From the NCBI GenBank assembly GCA_030148625.1, contig JASBTC010000316.1, forward strand, positions 1 through 12,313: a stretch of DNA of 12,313 nt. Direction: 5' to 3'. A program made the position numbers and the translations under genes. Under the pieces are notes generated by a model, which did no database searches, was not told the origin of the DNA, and saw nothing but the letters and a program-made list of their open reading frames with translations. Of the stretch, positions 8,017 through 12,313 are shown in pieces (the first letter of the stretch is position 1; each line of letters opens with the position of its first letter). This stretch comes from Sphingobium sp. GTDB lineage: Bacteria > Pseudomonadota > Alphaproteobacteria > Sphingomonadales > Sphingomonadaceae.

Positions 8017-9159
8017 ATGGCGCTGGATCCCGAAATCTTCGACGCGCTTTGCGACGGCGTCCGCCGCTTCGTCGCCGAACGGCTCCGCCCGCGTGAGGCG
8101 GAGGTTGCGGATGCCGACGAGATTCCCGAGGATCTCGTCGCGGAGATGAAGGCGCTCGGCCTGTTCGGCATGTCGATCCCGGAGGACTATGGCGGTCTCG
8201 GCCTGTCGATGACCGAGGAATTGAAGCTCGCCTTCGAATTCGGCCGCACCAGCCCGGCGATGCGCTCCGCCTTCGGCACCAATGTCGGCATCGGCAGCCA
8301 GGGGCTGGTGCTGGCGGGCACGCCCGAGCAAAAGGCCAAATGGCTGCCGCGCATCGCGACGGGCGAGATCGTGACCAGCTTCGCGCTGACCGAGCCCGAC
8401 GTCGGATCCGACGGCGCGGCGGTGAAGACGCGTGCCGTGCGCGATGGCAGCGTCTATCGACTGACCGGCACCAAGCGCTTCATCACCAATGCCGACAAGG
8501 CGTCGCTCTTCACGGTGATGGCGCGAACGGGCGGGGAGGGTGCGCACGGCGTGTCGGCTTTCCTGGTGCCCGCCGACCTGCCCGGCCTGTCGATCGGAAG
8601 TCCCGAGAAGAAGATGGGGCAGCATGGCGCGCATGTCTGCGACGTGATCCTCGACGACGTCCCCGTGCCCGCCGAGAACATGCTCGGCGCCGAGGGCGAC
8701 GGGTTCAAGGTCGCGATGCGCGTGCTCGATCGCGGGCGGCTGCATATCGCCGGGGTCTGTGTGGGCGTGGCCGAGCGGCTGATCGCCGACAGTGTCGCCT
8801 ATGCCACGACACGCAAGCAGTTCGGCAAGCCGATCGCGGAGCATCAGCTGGTCCAGGCGATGATCGCCGATTCGAAGACCGAGGCGCTCGCGGCGCGCGC
8901 CTTCGTGCTCGATGTCGCGACGAAGAAGGATGCGGGCGAGAACACGACGATGGAGGCGGCGGCGGTCAAGCTGTTCGCATCCGAAATGGTCGGCCGCGTC
9001 GCCGATCGCGCCGTCCAAATCTTCGGCGGCGCCGGCTATATCTCGGATTATGGGATCGAGCGGCTCTACCGCGACGTCCGCCTGTTCCGCATCTACGAAG
9101 GCACCAGCCAGATTCAGCAGATCGTCATTGCCCGCGAAACCATCAAGCGCGGCGGATAA
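8017..9159 (+). CDS. Acyl-CoA dehydrogenase, canonical (short/medium-chain type)
   Basis: A 380-residue FAD-dependent acyl-CoA dehydrogenase with every standard motif: SIPEDYGGLG (53-62), the FAD-binding ALTEPDVGSD (123-132), TRKQFGKPI (265-273), QIFGGAGY (334-341) and RIYEGTSQIQQIVIAR (358-373). Glu361 is the catalytic base that takes the alpha proton while the beta hydride passes to FAD. It should act as a homotetramer giving electrons to ETF. ATG 8017 is preceded by GGGGGAGGATAGGAG, about 10 nt away. It lies 40 nt after the beta-type gene and 11 nt before the SDR gene, so it is part of the same operon. Chain length or branching of its substrate cannot be told from sequence. It is the only one of the four dehydrogenases here with a fully canonical active site. 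Confidence 0.96.
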   Translation: MALDPEIFDALCDGVRRFVAERLRPREAEVADADEIPEDLVAEMKALGLFGMSIPEDYGGLGLSMTEELKLAFEFGRTSPAMRSAFGTNVGIGSQGLVLAGTPEQKAKWLPRIATGEIVTSFALTEPDVGSDGAAVKTRAVRDGSVYRLTGTKRFITNADKASLFTVMARTGGEGAHGVSAFLVPADLPGLSIGSPEKKMGQHGAHVCDVILDDVPVPAENMLGAEGDGFKVAMRVLDRGRLHIAGVCVGVAERLIADSVAYATTRKQFGKPIAEHQLVQAMIADSKTEALAARAFVLDVATKKDAGENTTMEAAAVKLFASEMVGRVADRAVQIFGGAGYISDYGIERLYRDVRLFRIYEGTSQIQQIVIARETIKRGG

Positions 9160-9170
9160 GGGGAAATCTC

Positions 9171-9959
9171 ATGAACATCGCCAACCTGTTCAGCCTCGAG
9201 GGCAAGGTCGCGCTCGTCACCGGCGGATCGCGCAATATCGGCAAATGGATCGCCGAGGGCTTCATTGCCCAGGGTGCGAAGGTCTATATCTCGTCGCGCA
9301 AGGCCGATGCCTGTGCGGAGGCGGCCGCGGAACTCGGCCCCAATTGCATCGCGCTGCCGCACGATGTCTCGACCGTTGCCGGTTGCAAGGCGCTGGCGGC
9401 CGAATTCAACGAATGCGAGCCGCGGCTCGACATCCTCGTCAACAATGCCGGCGCGGCCTGGGGCGAGCCGTTCGAGGATTTTCCCGAGGTCGGCTGGGAC
9501 AAGGTGATGGACCTCAACCTCAAATCGCCCTTCTTCCTGACCCAGGCGCTGCACGGTGCGCTCAAGGCCGCGGCCTCGCCCGACCGGCCCGCCAAGGTGA
9601 TCAACATCACCTCGATCGACGGGCTGCGGCTCAATCCCTGGGAAACCTACAGCTATCACGCATCCAAGGCGGGGCTGATCTACCTTACCAAGCGCATCGC
9701 GGCGCGGCTGGTGAAGGATCATATCAACGTCACTTCGATCGCGCCCGGCGCTTTCGCGTCGGACATGAACCGCGCGGCGCGTGATCATGGCGATTCGGTC
9801 GCACAGCGGATTCCAGCGGGCCGTATCGGTGTTCCGGATGATCTTGCCGCGACCGCGGTGTTCCTGGCTAGCCGGGCCGGCGACTATGTGATCGGTGAGA
9901 CGATCGCGGTCGATGGCGGCATCGTCAATGCGCAGGTGGGCGGCAGCATCGATCCTTGA
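9171..9959 (+). CDS. RhlG-like short-chain dehydrogenase (3-oxoacyl reductase-type SDR)
   Basis: A complete 262-residue classical SDR. Motifs: LVTGGSRNIG (15-24), NNAG (91-94), Asn116, Ser148, Tyr162/Lys166 (YSYHASK) and the PG motif at 192-193. The segment after the second strand, YISSRKADAC (39-48), carries Arg43/Lys44 and points to NADP(H). The N-terminal FSLEGKVALVTGGSR, the following SRKADAC and the ILVNNAG..WGEPFEDFP..GWDKVM pattern resemble RhlG of Pseudomonas aeruginosa from memory, an NADPH-dependent 3-oxoacyl reductase family member. The ATG at 9171 follows AAGGGGA by about 7 nt and lies 11 nt after the dehydrogenase stop, making it the last gene of this operon. It probably interconverts a beta-keto and beta-hydroxy acyl thioester, or another carbonyl on the substrate. 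The direction of the reaction is unknown. Confidence 0.94.
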   Translation: MNIANLFSLEGKVALVTGGSRNIGKWIAEGFIAQGAKVYISSRKADACAEAAAELGPNCIALPHDVSTVAGCKALAAEFNECEPRLDILVNNAGAAWGEPFEDFPEVGWDKVMDLNLKSPFFLTQALHGALKAAASPDRPAKVINITSIDGLRLNPWETYSYHASKAGLIYLTKRIAARLVKDHINVTSIAPGAFASDMNRAARDHGDSVAQRIPAGRIGVPDDLAATAVFLASRAGDYVIGETIAVDGGIVNAQVGGSIDP

Positions 9960-9961
9960 GC

Positions 9962-9988
9962 GGGTGTCCGGTCCTGCCGGACCAACCC
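9962..9988. terminator. Candidate bidirectional transcription terminator hairpin
   Basis: Between the convergent SDR and thioesterase genes a perfect 6-bp stem, GTCCGG (9966-9971) and CCGGAC (9977-9982), encloses the loop TCCTG. An outer GGGT/ACCC stem (9962-9965 with 9985-9988) extends it across a 2-nt bulge. There is no T-run on either side, so efficiency as an intrinsic terminator is uncertain. The position in a 30-nt gap between converging operons supports the call. Confidence 0.5.
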
Positions 9989-9989
9989 C

Positions 9990-10376
9990 CTAATCGCGCG
10001 AGATCAGGATATTCATCCGCGCGGCCGCGATCACCTTGTCGCGGTCGTCCTGCCAGGCAAAGGCTTCGACATTGGCGATGCGCGTGCCGACGCGGGTGAG
10101 CACGCCGACGGCGCGCGTCTCCTTCTCCCGGCCGCCGCGCATGAAATCGACGGTGATGTTGATCGGCTTGAAGCGCGGCTTCGCTTCGCCCTTGAGTTCG
10201 GCGTGCAATGCGCTGATCGCCGCCATTTCGAGCATGCCGGCGATCGCGCCGCCGTGCAGGAAGCCGGGCCGACCGGTGACGCTCACGCCGAACGGCATCA
10301 TCAGGATCGGCGCGCCATTTTCATGCCCGTCGAGCGAAAGGCCGAGCATCTCGGCATAGGGCGGCAGCCACGTCAT
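9990..10376 (-). CDS. Hotdog-fold thioesterase, PaaI family (HGG-containing member of a pair)
   Basis: A 128-residue hotdog-fold protein of the PaaI/acyl-CoA thioesterase type, normal length for the family. The central helix begins GFLHGGAIAGMLEMAA (38-53): the His41-Gly-Gly motif that positions the thioester carbonyl is present, and Glu50 occupies the acidic position that is Asp in many relatives. The later strand INITVDFMRGG (72-82) is typical. It should hydrolyse an acyl-CoA in the cytosol, releasing CoA. The ATG at 10376 overlaps the stop of the upstream thioesterase as ATGA and no Shine-Dalgarno is visible, so translation is probably coupled. The neighbouring paralogue-like gene lacks HGG, suggesting that the two could form a mixed complex. 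Family call is firm; substrate unknown. Confidence 0.88.
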   Translation of the reverse strand: MTWLPPYAEMLGLSLDGHENGAPILMMPFGVSVTGRPGFLHGGAIAGMLEMAAISALHAELKGEAKPRFKPINITVDFMRGGREKETRAVGVLTRVGTRIANVEAFAWQDDRDKVIAAARMNILISRD

Positions 10377-10798
10377 TTCAAAGGACCGGTGAACATATAG
10401 GTGCCGGCGACATGCGCCAGGGGATCGTCGGGATCGCCGTCATGCGCCTGCCCGCGGATGAAGGCGATGTTGCGGGTGATGCGATAGCATTGGCCGCGTC
10501 CGATCACGGCCTTGCCCGGCGTCGCGGGCCGCAGATAATCGACGCGCAGGTCGAGCGTCGCCTGTTGCTGGAAAGTGCCGCTCTTCACCCAGATCGAGAT
10601 GCTCGTCGCCATGTCCATCAGCGCCACGATCGGCCCCGATGCGAGGATCCCTGTCTCGGGATCGCCGACCAGCTGCGGTGCATAGGGCAGGACCAGTTCT
10701 ATCCAGTCGTCGCCATGCGCCTGATATTCGATGCCGAGCACCGCATTGTGGCCGTGCTGCCGGGCCAGTTTGAGAAACCGTGGCGGATCGAACTCCAT
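10373..10798 (-). CDS. Hotdog-fold thioesterase-like protein (HGG-lacking member of a pair)
   Basis: A 141-residue hotdog-fold protein. The central helix region reads TGILASGPIVALMDMAT (49-65): the position equivalent to the HGG of the downstream gene is Ala53-Ser54-Gly55, while the acidic residue Asp62 is retained. The following DLRVDYLRPA (83-92) is the usual hotdog strand with the YLRP signature. It is the first gene of a two-gene operon divergent from the acyl-CoA synthetase, which suggests control of acyl-CoA pools of the same pathway. The ATG at 10798 has only a weak GAGAG upstream. It may be an active thioesterase with altered geometry or a partner subunit of the downstream protein; the sequence alone does not decide. 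Confidence 0.86.
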   Translation of the reverse strand: MEFDPPRFLKLARQHGHNAVLGIEYQAHGDDWIELVLPYAPQLVGDPETGILASGPIVALMDMATSISIWVKSGTFQQQATLDLRVDYLRPATPGKAVIGRGQCYRITRNIAFIRGQAHDGDPDDPLAHVAGTYMFTGPLK

Positions 10799-10918
10799 GG
10801 CTCTCGCGTAGCGCCGACCGTCGGGCTCTGCAACGCGGACGGCCGATCGAATTTTCGCCGATGGCAGGTGACATCACGCGCGGTGGCGCTAGGATGACGT
10901 TTACGGAAGGGACAGGCG
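10799..10918. promoter_or_regulatory. Divergent intergenic region between thioesterases and acyl-CoA synthetase
   Basis: A 120-bp gap that must hold promoters for both directions. I found no convincing -35/-10 pair. The stretch ATGACGTTTACGGAAG (10894-10909) has a CGT-TT-ACG core and could be half of an operator, and a short inverted repeat CGAATTTTCG lies in the middle. Neither is strong evidence for a named regulator. Confidence 0.5.
10905..10912 (+). promoter_or_regulatory. Ribosome binding site of the acyl-CoA synthetase
   Basis: GGAAGGGA lies 6 nt before ATG 10919. It supports this start over the in-frame TTG at 10946. Confidence 0.6.
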
Positions 10919-12313
10919 ATGCGACCTGTCGCAGCGGAGAGCCGATTGACCCATCCGAGCCATCATGCCCGCACCACGCCGCTGAAGCCCGCGGTGATCT
11001 TCGGCGATACCGGCGAGGCGATCGACTATCGCACGCTGGACGCGCGTTCCAATCAGGGCGCGCATCTGTTCCGGCGGATGGGCATGAAGCAGGGGGACAC
11101 CATCGCCTTCCTGTTCGACAATCATATCCGCTTCTTCGAACTCGCCTGGGCCGCACAACGCTCGGGCCTCTATTATGCCTGCATCTCGGCACGTCTGACA
11201 TCGCCGGAAATCGCCTATATCGTGCGCGACAGCGGCGCGAAGCTGCTGGTCGCGTCGGAGGGCGTTGGGGATGCGCTTGTGGCGCTGCCCGATCTTTTCC
11301 CCGATCTTCCCCGCTTCCTGATCGGCACGCGCCCCCCGGGATGGCGCGACTGGATCGCCGAGGCCGGGGCCGAACCGGAAACGCCGATCGCCGACGAGGG
11401 CGCAGGCACCGACATGCTCTATTCCTCGGGCACGACCGGCCGTCCCAAGGGCATCCGCCAGGGGCCGCCGCCCGGCAGCGCGATCGACACGCCAAATGCG
11501 CTGACGATGATCGCGCAGGGGGTTTTCGGCTTCGATGCGGAGAGCATCTACCTCTCGCCGGCGCCGCTTTATCATGCCGCGCCGCTGCGCTGGAGCATGG
11601 CGGTCCACCGGCTGGGCGGGACGGTGGTGATGATGGCGCATTTCGATCCGGAGCAGGCGCTGGCCATGATCGCGCGGTATCGCATCAATATCAGCCAGTG
11701 GGTGCCCACCCATTTCATCCGCATGCTCAAACTGCCCGGGGAGGTGCGCGCCAGCCATGACGTGTCGTCGCTCCGCTCGGCGATCCATGCCGCGGCGCCA
11801 TGCCCGGTCCCGGTCAAGCAGGCGATGATCGACTGGTGGGGGCCGGTGATCGACGAATATTATGCGGCGTCGGAAGCGATCGGCATGACCGCGATCCGCT
11901 CTCCGGAATGGCTGACTCACCGGGGCTCGGTCGGCAAATCGGTCTATGGCGTCGCGCATATCTGCGATGAGGACGGCAATGAGCTGCCGGTGCGCAGCGA
12001 AGGGATGGTCTATTTCGAAGGCGGGACCGAATTCACCTATCACAACGATCCGGGCAAGACCGCGGACGCGGCGAACCGGCATGGCTGGCGCACGGTGGGC
12101 GATATCGGCTGGCTGGATGAGGAGGGCTATCTCTACCTCACCGACCGCAAGAGCTTCATGATCATCTCGGGCGGCGTGAACATCTATCCGCAGGAAATCG
12201 AGAATCATCTCGTCACCCATCCCCGCGTCGCCGACGTCGCGGTGATCGGCGCGCCGTGCCCCGATATGGGCGAGCGCGTCGTGGCGATCGTCCAGCCCGT
12301 CGACCTGGCGGAG
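10919..12313 (+). CDS. Acyl-CoA synthetase, FadD-like AMP-binding enzyme, partial: C-terminus beyond the right edge
   Basis: An ATP-dependent acid:CoA ligase of the ANL superfamily. It adenylates a carboxylic acid and transfers the acyl group to CoA, supplying the dehydrogenases nearby. The first 465 residues are present of the roughly 510-530 usual, and the reading frame is open to the edge. Visible motifs: P-loop LYSSGTTGRPKG (167-178), the A5 region EYYAASEA (313-320, Ser in place of the usual Thr before Glu), the A7 motif TVGDIGWLDEEGYLYLTDR (392-410; Asp395 binds ribose) and the hinge/A8 segment DRKSFMIISGGVNIYPQEIE (409-428). The A10 catalytic lysine would lie past the edge. ATG 10919 has a good ribosome binding site. 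The gene is divergent from the thioesterases. Acid type (fatty, aromatic, cyclic) cannot be told from this portion. Confidence 0.94.
   Translation, partial: MRPVAAESRLTHPSHHARTTPLKPAVIFGDTGEAIDYRTLDARSNQGAHLFRRMGMKQGDTIAFLFDNHIRFFELAWAAQRSGLYYACISARLTSPEIAYIVRDSGAKLLVASEGVGDALVALPDLFPDLPRFLIGTRPPGWRDWIAEAGAEPETPIADEGAGTDMLYSSGTTGRPKGIRQGPPPGSAIDTPNALTMIAQGVFGFDAESIYLSPAPLYHAAPLRWSMAVHRLGGTVVMMAHFDPEQALAMIARYRINISQWVPTHFIRMLKLPGEVRASHDVSSLRSAIHAAAPCPVPVKQAMIDWWGPVIDEYYAASEAIGMTAIRSPEWLTHRGSVGKSVYGVAHICDEDGNELPVRSEGMVYFEGGTEFTYHNDPGKTADAANRHGWRTVGDIGWLDEEGYLYLTDRKSFMIISGGVNIYPQEIENHLVTHPRVADVAVIGAPCPDMGERVVAIVQPVDLAE

Noticed and set aside
8340..9170. Upstream extension of the RhlG-like SDR frame into the preceding dehydrogenase gene
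   Set aside because: The extension is a frame-shifted reading of the dehydrogenase. The SDR family N-terminus and a Shine-Dalgarno place the start at 9171.
5640..9959. A steroid or bile-acid side-chain degradation cluster
   Set aside because: The alpha/beta dehydrogenase architecture and probable sphingomonad host are compatible, but no ring-degradation or other steroid-specific gene is present, so the substrate cannot be assigned.
10901..12220. 439-codon minus-strand open frame opposite the acyl-CoA synthetase
   Set aside because: The plus strand carries an uninterrupted 465-codon frame with all AMP-binding motifs; the antisense frame has none.

Overview
The window is high-GC, densely packed proteobacterial DNA. 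Gene style, codon use and content (several acyl-CoA dehydrogenases, a GPH-type transporter and a RhlG-like reductase in tight operons) suggest an alphaproteobacterium, most likely a sphingomonad. That assignment is inferred from general resemblance and was not tested. All the genes fit one theme: import, CoA activation and the first oxidation steps of some carboxylic acid. I see no rRNA, tRNA, CRISPR array, insertion sequence or phage gene. No gap between genes is longer than about 165 bases.

Left half, minus strand, read from 5475 down to the left edge: an MFS/GPH transporter, an ACAD10/11-type acyl-CoA dehydrogenase, a zinc alcohol dehydrogenase, an APH-fold phosphotransferase and a classical SDR cut by the edge. 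The last four genes are joined by a 1-nt overlap (TGATG), a 4-nt overlap (ATGA) and a 10-nt gap, so they almost certainly form one operon. An APH-type kinase beside this class of dehydrogenase is the bacterial counterpart of the fused human ACAD10/ACAD11 proteins and of LvaA/LvaC in levulinate catabolism. There a hydroxyacyl-CoA is phosphorylated and the phosphate is then eliminated.

Centre, plus strand, 5640-9959: two adjacent acyl-CoA dehydrogenases that look like the alpha and beta subunits of a heteromeric enzyme, a third canonical acyl-CoA dehydrogenase, and a RhlG-like SDR. A 164-bp divergent region (5476-5639) separates this operon from the transporter and should hold promoters for both directions.

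Right part: two translationally coupled hotdog-fold thioesterases on the minus strand (10798 to 9990) converge on the SDR gene, with a hairpin between them. They diverge from an acyl-CoA synthetase that starts at 10919 and runs off the right edge.

Working model (inference): the transporter brings in an acid and the synthetase makes its CoA thioester. The alpha/beta pair and the canonical dehydrogenase introduce double bonds, and the SDRs and alcohol dehydrogenase handle keto and hydroxy groups. The kinase/dehydrogenase pair removes a hydroxyl that blocks beta-oxidation, and the thioesterases recover CoA. The substrate cannot be read from the sequence. No enoyl-CoA hydratase, thiolase or regulator gene lies in the window.
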